Part shown: positions 1 to 5,707 of the stretch, one piece after another | How positions within the stretch are numbered: position 1 is the stretch's first letter | Layout: the number at the start of each line of letters is the position of its first letter | NCBI GenBank assembly: GCA_938014865.1 | Contig: CALLQJ010000360.1 | Coordinates: 1 to 5,707, forward strand | Length of the DNA stretch: 5,707 nt | Direction of reading: 5' to 3' | Source of the DNA: an uncultured Fastidiosipila sp. | Lineage (GTDB): Bacteria; Bacillota; Clostridia; Saccharofermentanales; Fastidiosipilaceae | Notes under the pieces: model-generated | What the model was told of the DNA's origin: nothing | The model's input: only the letters and a program-made list of their open reading frames with translations | Databases searched by the model: none | Position numbers and translations under genes: made by a program

Positions 1-33
1 TGAGGAATAAATCCTATCAGTGGGAGGCCGAAT

Positions 34-477
34 ATGAGTCGTGAACAGCAGCGAAATAATGATCCTCATAAAACCGAAAGCAGGCGTACGGCCCGTGCAG
101 CGGTACTGTGCGCTTTGACCGACAGCCGAAAAAGCGAAGCCGAATTGATTCGCGAACTTAAAGGCAGCGGCATTTCGGCGGCGGCTGCGGATTTCGGCGG
201 TTCCTTCCCCGAGAGTATGAGCCGCATGCTGGAAGCTGCGGTGGTCGCCGCGAAACGGGAAGGTGTTATCCGCACCAGCCATGCGGAAGAAGGCGCCGTA
301 GCCGGTGCCTGCCATGAGGCCTTGACCCAGCTTGCGGAAAAAGCGACCGGCTTTAATGTCGGCGGCAAGATCGGCATCGCAAGGCTGAACGATCACCTTT
401 CGGTGGCCGTCTTTTTGAGTATCGGGCTTTTGCATCTCAATGACGTCGCGATCGGTCTGGCCCACCGTTATATTTAA
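34..477 (+). CDS. HutP-family putative RNA-binding regulator
   Basis: This 147-residue protein resembles HutP, the antiterminator of Bacillus subtilis that binds the hut leader RNA with L-histidine and Mg2+. The likeness is in overall length (HutP is about 148), an N-terminal helical part, a central helix region around residues 60-105 (SMSRMLEAAVVAAKREGVI, then CHEALTQL) and a C-terminal beta-rich part with GGKIGIARL (110-118), LSVAVFLSIG (122-131) and GLAHRYI at the end. Histidines at 94, 121, 134 and 144 are candidates for ligand or metal contacts. The start at ATG 34 is backed by GGGAGG at 22-27, six bases upstream. It is followed 21 nt later by cmk, so the two are probably co-transcribed. 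No histidine-degradation gene is visible, so a role in hut control is not supported here. I am fairly sure of the family, but the RNA target and ligand are unknown. No symbol is given because it may not be an orthologue of B. subtilis hutP. Confidence 0.72.
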   Translation: MSREQQRNNDPHKTESRRTARAAVLCALTDSRKSEAELIRELKGSGISAAAADFGGSFPESMSRMLEAAVVAAKREGVIRTSHAEEGAVAGACHEALTQLAEKATGFNVGGKIGIARLNDHLSVAVFLSIGLLHLNDVAIGLAHRYI

Positions 478-498
478 GCAGAAGAAAGCAGGATAAAA

Positions 499-1182
499 AT
501 GAAGCATGATCCTTTTACAATAGCAATAGACGGACCTGCCGGAGCCGGCAAAAGCACTTTGGCCAAAGCCGCGGCCGGCGCACTGGGCATGATTTACCTG
601 GATACCGGGGCCATGTACCGGGCCTGCGGGCTTTTGTGTCTGGAGAAGGGCATTTCCACATTTGATGAAGCAGAAGTGAGCAAAGCGATCCGGAATGCCG
701 AAATTGACATTCGCTTTGAAAAGGGCTCGCAGCGCATTTTCCTGAACGGGGAGGATGTCAGCCGCAAGATCCGCACGCCTGAGGTTTCCCGGGCGGCCTC
801 GGATGTTTCCGCGCTCCCGCCCGTACGTCTTCAGATGGTTGCCTTGCAGCGGGAGATTGCCGCCGAAAAAGATATCGTTGTCGACGGCCGCGATATCGGG
901 ACCTATGTCCTGCCCGATGCCGAATGCAAAATTTTTCTGACGGCGTCTGCCGAGGTGCGCGCGAAAAGGCGCTACGATGAAATGATCGAAAAAGGCGAAG
1001 AAGCGGATTATAATGCGGTATTAAGTGAAATCAATTACCGGGATAAGCAGGATGCCGAAAGACCCCTGGCGCCGCTTAGAAAAGCGGAGGATGCGGTGCT
1101 GCTGGAAACGGACCGCATGAATGCCCAAGAGGTCCTGGAAGAAGTCCTGCGTATTGCTGCCGAGAAAAGAGGGCGTGTATGA
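499..1182 (+). CDS. cmk: Cytidylate kinase (CMP/dCMP kinase)
   Basis: This cytoplasmic enzyme uses ATP to phosphorylate CMP and dCMP to the diphosphates, recycling cytidine nucleotides for RNA, DNA and CDP-lipid synthesis. The 227-residue length fits the family. The P-loop GPAGAGKST is at residues 12-20, followed by the nucleotide-binding stretch YLDTGAMYR (33-41). The CMP-site motif DGRDIGT is at 129-135, and the lid/catalytic motif RDKQDAERPLAPL at 181-193 keeps the conserved Arg181, Asp182, Asp185 and Arg188. The C-terminal LLETDRM (201-207) matches the usual end strand before the last helix. ATG 499 is preceded by AGGA at 490-493, five bases away, a modest ribosome site. The gene lies 21 nt after the HutP-family gene, and its stop codon overlaps the start of plsC. 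All motifs are intact and there is no sign of damage. Confidence 0.97.
   Translation: MKHDPFTIAIDGPAGAGKSTLAKAAAGALGMIYLDTGAMYRACGLLCLEKGISTFDEAEVSKAIRNAEIDIRFEKGSQRIFLNGEDVSRKIRTPEVSRAASDVSALPPVRLQMVALQREIAAEKDIVVDGRDIGTYVLPDAECKIFLTASAEVRAKRRYDEMIEKGEEADYNAVLSEINYRDKQDAERPLAPLRKAEDAVLLETDRMNAQEVLEEVLRIAAEKRGRV
1179..1182 (+). other. ATGA stop-start overlap joining cmk and plsC
   Basis: The cmk stop TGA (1180-1182) shares bases with the plsC start ATG (1179-1181). Such overlaps usually couple translation of the second gene to the first. This supports a single transcript carrying both genes and favours the upstream plsC start. Confidence 0.75.
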
Positions 1183-1913
1183 GCATGCTGAATGAAAAAC
1201 AAGAAGAACGTGTTGCGAAGAATCTGGCGAAGCCTTTGCCGGAAGAACACGAGATGAAAAAGGGCGGACGCAAAGTCATTTGGTATGTGGTCCGTTTCTT
1301 TATGAAGCTCCTTTTCCGGGCGGAAGTGGAGAATCCGGAAAACCTGCCGGATGAAGGGCCCGTCATGCTCTGTTCCAATCACGTGCATTACTTTGATATC
1401 CCGCTTATCCATCTGCAGCTTGACCGCTGGGTATACTGGGTGGCCCGCGAATCCTTGTTCCGCTTTCATTTCAGCTCGCATTTTATTCCCTGGTGGGGCG
1501 CTATTCCGCTGGATGTCTACAATCCGGAACCGAAGTCGCTGCGCATGATGATGGCCTGTCTGAAAAAGGGACGCGTACTCGGCATTTTCCCGCAGGGCAC
1601 ACGCTGCAATGATCCGGAAAAACTGAGAAATACGCCGCCGAAAACGGGCGCAATATCGCTGGCCATGCGCTACAATGCACAGATTCTGCCGGTTGCCGTT
1701 GACGGCGAATTCAAGCTTTTCCGCAAAACGAAATTGATTGTCGGCGAACCTTATACCATTGATCTGCCGCCGCGGACCCGGCTCAGTGAAGAAGAGATGA
1801 TGACCTTGTCGATTGAGCTGATGGAAAAGATTTTCGCCCTTAAAGGCGAAAAATATCCGCTGCGCAATAAAGCGGAGCTGACGGGCGGCCGGCTCCAAAA
1901 CGAAGATGAGTAA
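1179..1913 (+). CDS. plsC: 1-acyl-sn-glycerol-3-phosphate acyltransferase
   Basis: This is a membrane-bound acyltransferase of the PlsC/LPLAT family, predicted to add the second acyl chain to lysophosphatidic acid, giving phosphatidic acid. The catalytic NHxxxxD box is present (N67, H68, D73), as are GAIPLD (107-112), FPQGTR (137-142) and the late motif ILPVAVDG (169-176). A hydrophobic/amphipathic stretch around residues 33-46 (VIWYVVRFFMKLLF) probably anchors it to the membrane. The usual FPEGTR box has Gln139 in place of Glu, which is noted as a finding. ATG 1179 overlaps the cmk stop as ATGA, with AGAGGG at 1168-1173, which suggests translational coupling. The first 25 residues are charged and not part of the family core. 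ATG 1254 (Met26), with GGAAG at 1241-1245, would give a 219-residue form nearer the family's normal start. I keep 1179 because of the overlap and ribosome site. The exact acyl acceptor is inferred from the family. Confidence 0.9.
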   Translation: MSMLNEKQEERVAKNLAKPLPEEHEMKKGGRKVIWYVVRFFMKLLFRAEVENPENLPDEGPVMLCSNHVHYFDIPLIHLQLDRWVYWVARESLFRFHFSSHFIPWWGAIPLDVYNPEPKSLRMMMACLKKGRVLGIFPQGTRCNDPEKLRNTPPKTGAISLAMRYNAQILPVAVDGEFKLFRKTKLIVGEPYTIDLPPRTRLSEEEMMTLSIELMEKIFALKGEKYPLRNKAELTGGRLQNEDE

Positions 1914-2007
1914 CAGCTTATCTGTCAACATTTCGTGTTATTTTCGCAAAAGTATGGGGAAAAGCGGTCAAAAAGGCGAAAAAAGCCCGTAAAAGTCCAT
2001 TAATAAA

Positions 2008-2035
2008 TTGCAAAGAATGCGTTTAATGGTAAAAT
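2008..2035 (+). promoter_or_regulatory. Putative sigma-A promoter for rpsA
   Basis: TTGCAA at 2008-2013 (four of six match TTGACA) is followed after 16 bases by TAAAAT at 2030-2035 (five of six match TATAAT). A TG at 2027-2028 sits one base before the -10 box, giving an extended -10 element that can offset the weak -35 and short spacer. Transcription would start near 2042, leaving a leader of about 34 nt that includes the rpsA ribosome site. The region around it is A/T-rich compared with the flanking genes. This comes from pattern matching only. It suggests rpsA can be made independently of the upstream operon, although read-through from plsC is also possible because no clear terminator lies between them. 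Confidence 0.55.
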
Positions 2036-2059
2036 ATCGTACGTAGTATAAATCAATTT

Positions 2060-2065
2060 GGAGGT
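2060..2065 (+). promoter_or_regulatory. rpsA Shine-Dalgarno site deciding the start
   Basis: GGAGGT at 2060-2065 is a strong ribosome-binding site ten bases before ATG 2076. The open frame extends upstream to a TTG at 2058, but that codon overlaps the Shine-Dalgarno site itself and has no ribosome site of its own. ATG 2076 is therefore taken as the true start, giving 554 residues rather than 560. Confidence 0.85.
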
Positions 2066-2075
2066 TATCCACGTA

Positions 2076-3740
2076 ATGAGTGAACATGAAGAAAAGGCTA
2101 TGCATGAAAACGAAGCGGCTGAAACCGCAGAGGCGGTTGCCGCGACGGGAGTAACCTCAGCTGATACGGCAAGTGTTGAGAAAGAAGTCCAGCAAGAAGC
2201 TCCGGAGGAGCAGAATCAGGAAGCGTCTGAGGCAACAGAAGAGGTAGCAGCTGAAGAGGAAACTCCAGCCGCAGAAGCAACAGAAGAAGTTGCAGCTGAA
2301 GAAGAGACTCCGGCCGATGAAGCAGCAGAGGATGCTGCCGAGGAAGAAGAGTCAAGTGAAGAAGCAGCGGAAGAAGTCACTGCGGAGAAAGAAGAAGAGG
2401 AGGAGACTCCCGACGCCGCAGAAAATCGGACGGCCGAGATCAACGGTGATGTCAGCTTTACCGATTACATTGACAACATTCCTCAGCTGAAGAAGGGCGC
2501 GACCGTTAAAGGCGTGATTGTCCGCTACGACGACGATAATGTTTACGTCGACGTAAGAGACAAGTCTGAAGGGAAGATTCCCAGACGCGAATTTGATGCC
2601 GATCCTGATTTCGATCTGGACAAGGCGATCGCCGAAAAGGAACCGATTGAAGTTTATGTAAAGAATATCCGCAGCAGCGAAGCGGGCAAAGAGATCCTGC
2701 TGAGCAAGGCTCGTGTAGACTTCGCCAAGTATAAGGCGCAGGTTGAAAAGGCATATAACGAAAAGACACCGATTAATGTCAAGATTTTCAAAGTCGTCAG
2801 AGACGGTGTCATTGCCACCTACGGCGGAATCGATATATATATTCATCGTACCCAGCTCGATCACCAGAGAGTGGAAGATCTCGAAGCTTACAAAGGCCAT
2901 GAGATCCCGATTCTGGTTACCCAGTTTGATCCGGACCGCAAAAGACTGCGTGTCTCCGGTTCAAGACGTGCGCTTCTCAATCGTGAGCGTAAGAAGAGAG
3001 CTGAGGAAGTATGGGCAAACATCGCGGTCGGCGACATTTATGAAGGGGTTGTCAGAAACCTTACCGATTTCGGTGCTTTTGTCGACATCGGCGGCGTAGA
3101 CGGACTGGTCCATATCAGTGAGCTGTCCTGGAGACGGATTAAGCATCCTTCCGAGATTGTGAATGTCGGCGATGTGATTCAGGTCTACGTCAAAGATTTT
3201 GATAAAGAACGCAAGCGTATTTCACTGGGTTACAAACGCTATGAAGATGATCCTTACCGCAATGTTGAGGAGCGTTTCCCGGTCGGTACCATCGTCCACG
3301 GCAAAGTGGTCAGAATGTTTAATTTCGGTGCCTTTGTTGAACTGGCCCCGGGTGTGGATGCACTCTGCCATATTTCGCAGATCTCCACGATGCGTCTGAA
3401 CAAGCCGAGTGACGTGCTTGAAGAAGGCATGGAAGTAGATGCCCGTGTTCTCGACGTCTCCAATGAGACGCGCCGGATCAGCATCAGCATTAAGGATGTT
3501 GAGCCGATGGATGAACTCATCGGTGAAGCGGCCGAGCAGGCGGAGAAACGTCAGCAGGCACGCGACAAACGGAACAAGAACCGCGCACCGAATTCCTACA
3601 ATGACAGTAAGTCGCAGAAACGCGAACCTTCCGATATGGAAAAAGCTTTTGCTGCTGCCCGTGCCGCTCAGGAAGAGAATGAGAAGGACGAGCAGGAAAA
3701 AGAGCAGGAAGAGAATGCGGCTGAGACGGACGAAGCATAA
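2076..3740 (+). CDS. rpsA: 30S ribosomal protein S1, four S1 domains with acidic extension
   Basis: This RNA-binding protein of the small ribosomal subunit helps recruit mRNA. Four S1 (OB-fold) domains lie at about residues 139-213, 229-298, 316-388 and 401-475. Domains 3 and 4 are the most typical, with LTDFGAFVDIGGVDGLVHIS (329-348) and FNFGAFVELAPGVDALCHIS (415-434). Domain 1 keeps VYVDVRDKSEGKIP. Four domains match Firmicute S1 rather than the six-domain form of E. coli. The 554-residue length is well above the roughly 380-400 common for four-domain S1. The excess is a Glu/Ala-rich N-terminal region (about 1-125) and a charged Lys/Arg/Glu tail (about 476-554). Of residues 41-120, 36 are Asp/Glu and only two are basic. 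The acidic part contains 15-residue repeats and is predicted to be disordered. In many Clostridia and Negativicutes an ispH gene or IspH domain precedes S1, but none is seen here. A promoter lies just upstream and a terminator follows. The S1 assignment is secure. The role of the extensions is unknown. Confidence 0.95.
   Translation: MSEHEEKAMHENEAAETAEAVAATGVTSADTASVEKEVQQEAPEEQNQEASEATEEVAAEEETPAAEATEEVAAEEETPADEAAEDAAEEEESSEEAAEEVTAEKEEEEETPDAAENRTAEINGDVSFTDYIDNIPQLKKGATVKGVIVRYDDDNVYVDVRDKSEGKIPRREFDADPDFDLDKAIAEKEPIEVYVKNIRSSEAGKEILLSKARVDFAKYKAQVEKAYNEKTPINVKIFKVVRDGVIATYGGIDIYIHRTQLDHQRVEDLEAYKGHEIPILVTQFDPDRKRLRVSGSRRALLNRERKKRAEEVWANIAVGDIYEGVVRNLTDFGAFVDIGGVDGLVHISELSWRRIKHPSEIVNVGDVIQVYVKDFDKERKRISLGYKRYEDDPYRNVEERFPVGTIVHGKVVRMFNFGAFVELAPGVDALCHISQISTMRLNKPSDVLEEGMEVDARVLDVSNETRRISISIKDVEPMDELIGEAAEQAEKRQQARDKRNKNRAPNSYNDSKSQKREPSDMEKAFAAARAAQEENEKDEQEKEQEENAAETDEA
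2229..2318 (+). repeat. 45-bp tandem repeat encoding acidic 15-residue units in S1
   Basis: Two adjacent 45-bp units (2229-2273 and 2274-2318) encode EATEEVAAEEETPAA and EATEEVAAEEETPAD, identical at 14 of 15 residues. The DNA copies differ at several wobble positions (GAG/GAA, GTA/GTT, CCA/CCG), so the duplication is not brand new or the peptide is under selection. Two degenerate units follow at 2319-2363 (EAAEDAAEEEESSEE) and about 2364-2417 (ending EEEEETPDA). The repeat stays in frame, so copy number could vary without breaking rpsA. Confidence 0.85.
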
Positions 3741-3785
3741 TTCGTCTGCCCCGTACGGCTTACCATGATCATAATTGTGTAGTTT

Positions 3786-3833
3786 TAAGGAGACATGTTG
3801 CGTTTCGGCGCGATGTGTCTCCTTATTCTGTTT
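3786..3833 (+). terminator. Rho-independent terminator after rpsA, before glgP
   Basis: A long hairpin is formed by AAGGAGACA (3787-3795) pairing perfectly with TGTCTCCTT (3816-3824). It is extended inward by seven further pairs (3796-3802 with 3809-3815, three of them G-U) and outward by T3786-A3825. That gives a 17-pair stem with a six-base loop TTTCGG (3803-3808). A T-rich run TTCTGTTT (3826-3833) follows. The site is 45 nt after the rpsA stop and 16 nt before the glgP start, so it most simply ends the rpsA transcript. If a glgP promoter lies upstream of the hairpin, it would instead act as a leader attenuator. Confidence 0.8.
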
Positions 3834-3849
3834 AACAGGGGGAAAGACT

Positions 3850-5707
3850 ATGTCTGAAATTAAAGATAAAATAAAAAAATCACTGGATATCCATATTCAG
3901 GCAAACGGCGGCAAGCCGCTGGAATGTGCGACGAACTGGGATATCTGGACGGCTCTGGCCAGAACCATTCATCAGATGATTGCCGAAGAATGGACGGAGA
4001 CGAGAACTTTATACAACAAGGGCAGGCAGGAACATTATTTCAGTGCCGAATTTCTGGTCGGCCGATCCACGCTGAATAACCTGATTAACCTCGATCTCTA
4101 CGATGATGCGAAAGAGGCATTGGAAGAACTCGGCTATGACATCAACGATGTTCTGGAAGAAGAAAGCGATGCCGCGCTCGGCAACGGCGGCCTGGGCAGA
4201 CTGGCCGCCTGCTTTATGGATTCGACGGCAACCTTGAATCTGCCGGTTACCGGCTACGGTATTCTGTACCGCTACGGGCTGTTCCGCCAGCGCTTTGAAA
4301 ACGGCTATCAGCATGAATATCCCGATGACTGGATGGAAGACGGCTATTCGGCCGTCATCGAACGCCGGGATCGCCGCTGCCTGATCCACTATAACGATAT
4401 GGATGTCTGGGCAGTGCCCTGCGATCTGCCGATTACGGGCTATCACACCAATAACGTGAATACCCTGCGCCTGTGGAAGGCGGAACCGGCGGAAGAGTTT
4501 AACTTTAATCTTTTCAACAGCCAGCGTTTTGATGATGCGGTCCGGGAAAGAAATCACGTGGAAGATATCTGGCGCGTGCTCTACCCGAATGATACGACCT
4601 ATGACGGCAAGGTGCTGCGGGTCAGACAGCAGTATTTCTTTGTGTCTGCCTCGCTGCAGGATATTATCCGCCGTCATAAACTGCATCACGGCGATCTGAG
4701 GACCTTTGCCGACTTTAACAGTATCCAGTTAAATGACACGCACCCGGTTATTGCGATTCCCGAACTCATCCGCCTGCTTCAGAAGGAAGGGCTCAGCTTT
4801 GATGAGGCCTGGGAAATCTGCAAGCAGACCTTTGCCTATACCAATCACACCATCATGGCGGAGGCGCTGGAGAAGTGGGATATCAGTATTTTCCGCTTCC
4901 TCTTCCCGGATATTCTGGCGATTATCGAACGGATCAACAAGATGTTCCGCAAAGAAATGACGGACAGAGGCGTGCATCCCGGTGCTATTGAATATATGTC
5001 GATTATCGGGAACGGCCAGGTGCATATGGCTTGGCTGGCCTGCTATACCGCGTATTCCATCAACGGCGTTGCCCAGCTGCATACCGATATCCTGATCAAG
5101 GATACCCTGCATGACTGGTATGCGGTTTATCCGGAAAAATTCTCGAACAAAACCAACGGGGTGACCCCGCGGCGCTGGCTGCGCAACTGCAATCCCGAGC
5201 TGGGCGAACTCCTGACCGAGCTCAAAGGAAATGACGACTGGGTCAAGCAGCTTTACGAGCTGGAAGATCTTTTGAAGTATCAGGACGATGAAAAAGTACT
5301 CGAGCGTTTCGGGGCTGTTAAGCATGCCAAGAAAGTGCAGCTGGCTGAAATGATCAAACGTACGGAAGGCATTGAAATCAATCCCGATGCCCAGTTCTTT
5401 ATTATGATCAAGCGCCTGCACGAATATAAGCGCCAGCTTCTGGATGCCTTCTATATCCTTGATCTTTATTATCGTATTAAAGAAAATCCGGACAAGGACT
5501 GGCCCGAACGCGTCTTTATTTTCGGTGCGAAGGCCGCTCCCGGTTATGTCCGGGCAAAAACCATCATCAAGTTCATCAATGAAATTGCCAAGAAGGTGAA
5601 TAATGATGACGAGGTCAATAAGTATATGCAGGTGGTTTTCGTGCAGAACTATAATGTGTCGAAAGCCGAAATGCTCTTCCCGGCGGCGGATGTTTCCGAG
5701 CAGATCT
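3850..5707 (+). CDS. glgP: Glycogen/starch (alpha-glucan) phosphorylase, 3' end cut off
   Basis: This cytoplasmic PLP enzyme (GT35 family) cleaves alpha-1,4-glucan with phosphate, releasing glucose-1-phosphate. I translated 619 residues from ATG 3850 with no internal stop. The frame runs off the window edge. Hallmarks are YFSAEFLVGR (63-72), the glycine-rich ALGNGGLGRLAACF (109-122), QLNDTHP (293-299), SNKTNGVTPRRWL (432-444), IKRLHEYKRQLL (520-531), FGAKAAPGY (558-566) and YNVSKAEMLFPAADVSEQI (601-619). The next family motif, STAGxEASGTxNMK with the PLP-binding lysine, should begin at the very next codon, which is cut off. Full-length members have about 750-820 residues, so some 20-25% is missing because of the window, not mutation. 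The ribosome site AGGGGG (3837-3842) is seven bases before ATG 3850. There is no neighbouring glycogen gene in view; others may lie downstream. Maltodextrin phosphorylase (MalP) is the main alternative, and the two cannot be separated from this part alone. Confidence 0.95.
   Translation, partial: MSEIKDKIKKSLDIHIQANGGKPLECATNWDIWTALARTIHQMIAEEWTETRTLYNKGRQEHYFSAEFLVGRSTLNNLINLDLYDDAKEALEELGYDINDVLEEESDAALGNGGLGRLAACFMDSTATLNLPVTGYGILYRYGLFRQRFENGYQHEYPDDWMEDGYSAVIERRDRRCLIHYNDMDVWAVPCDLPITGYHTNNVNTLRLWKAEPAEEFNFNLFNSQRFDDAVRERNHVEDIWRVLYPNDTTYDGKVLRVRQQYFFVSASLQDIIRRHKLHHGDLRTFADFNSIQLNDTHPVIAIPELIRLLQKEGLSFDEAWEICKQTFAYTNHTIMAEALEKWDISIFRFLFPDILAIIERINKMFRKEMTDRGVHPGAIEYMSIIGNGQVHMAWLACYTAYSINGVAQLHTDILIKDTLHDWYAVYPEKFSNKTNGVTPRRWLRNCNPELGELLTELKGNDDWVKQLYELEDLLKYQDDEKVLERFGAVKHAKKVQLAEMIKRTEGIEINPDAQFFIMIKRLHEYKRQLLDAFYILDLYYRIKENPDKDWPERVFIFGAKAAPGYVRAKTIIKFINEIAKKVNNDDEVNKYMQVVFVQNYNVSKAEMLFPAADVSEQI

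Noticed and set aside
1..33. TGA at positions 1-3 as the stop of an upstream gene
   Set aside because: No upstream sequence is available to show a reading frame, so it cannot be supported.
1035..1931. 298-codon open frame on the minus strand across cmk and plsC
   Set aside because: It lies fully opposite two genes with intact family motifs, has no ribosome site that I can see, and its translation shows no recognisable domain. It is a codon-bias shadow.
1941..1982. Inverted repeat TTTTCGC / GCGAAAA after plsC as a possible terminator
   Set aside because: It has seven pairs with a 28-nt loop and no T-run afterwards, which is too weak to call a terminator.
2065..2073. TTATCCACG, eight of nine bases of a DnaA box (TTATCCACA)
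   Set aside because: It is a single copy overlapping the rpsA ribosome-site region, with no cluster of boxes or A/T-rich unwinding element. Chance is the simplest explanation.
2058..2075. TTG start at 2058 for rpsA
   Set aside because: The codon overlaps the GGAGGT ribosome site that serves ATG 2076, so it cannot use it.
3751..3772. Short palindromes CCGTACGG (3751-3758) and ATGATCAT (3765-3772)
   Set aside because: Eight-base palindromes are common by chance, and neither is repeated elsewhere near a promoter in this window.
3780..3789. TAG-N4-AAG spacing at the base of the pre-glgP hairpin, resembling HutP-type NAG triplets
   Set aside because: There are only two triplets with no third in register. 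NAG occurs often by chance, so linking it to the HutP-family protein would be guesswork.
4009..5421. Two long minus-strand open frames (4009-4689 and 4729-5421) opposite glgP
   Set aside because: The + strand frame carries every phosphorylase motif in order. The antisense translations look like histidine/phenylalanine-rich shadows with no known domain.

Overview
The window reads as an ordinary, mostly housekeeping stretch of chromosome from a low-to-mid GC Firmicute (Bacillota). All genes are on the + strand. The most likely class is Negativicutes (the Dialister/Megasphaera/Acidaminococcus kind). I infer this from three things: a HutP-family protein next to cytidylate kinase, the order cmk - plsC - rpsA, and a ribosomal protein S1 with four S1 domains rather than the six typical of Proteobacteria. 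The class is an inference from gene content, not a measured phylogeny.

Layout. (1) Positions 34-1913 look like one operon: a HutP-family putative RNA-binding regulator (34-477), cytidylate kinase cmk (499-1182) and a 1-acylglycerol-3-phosphate acyltransferase plsC (1179-1913). The gaps are 21 nt and then a 4-nt ATGA overlap. (2) A 162-nt spacer (1914-2075) holds no convincing terminator. It does contain a plausible extended -10 promoter (2008-2035) and a strong Shine-Dalgarno site for rpsA. (3) rpsA (2076-3740) encodes ribosomal protein S1 with an unusually long acidic, repeat-containing N-terminal extension and a charged C-terminal tail. (4) A 109-nt spacer (3741-3849) carries a strong hairpin terminator (3786-3833). 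(5) The last gene (3850 to the window edge) is a glycogen/starch phosphorylase, cut off just before its pyridoxal-phosphate lysine motif. It has no stop codon in the window.

How the genes fit together. cmk feeds CTP/dCTP synthesis, plsC makes phosphatidic acid (which later needs CTP to become CDP-diacylglycerol), and rpsA supports translation initiation. This is a growth-linked cluster known in many Firmicutes. The phosphorylase appears to be a separate transcription unit for mobilising stored glucan.

I found no mobile element, CRISPR array, tRNA or rRNA, and no evidence of a new biological system. The points most worth a second look are the S1 extension, the absence of ispH between plsC and rpsA, the HutP-like protein far from any visible histidine-utilisation gene, a Glu-to-Gln change in an acyltransferase motif, and a possible alternative RNA fold before the phosphorylase.
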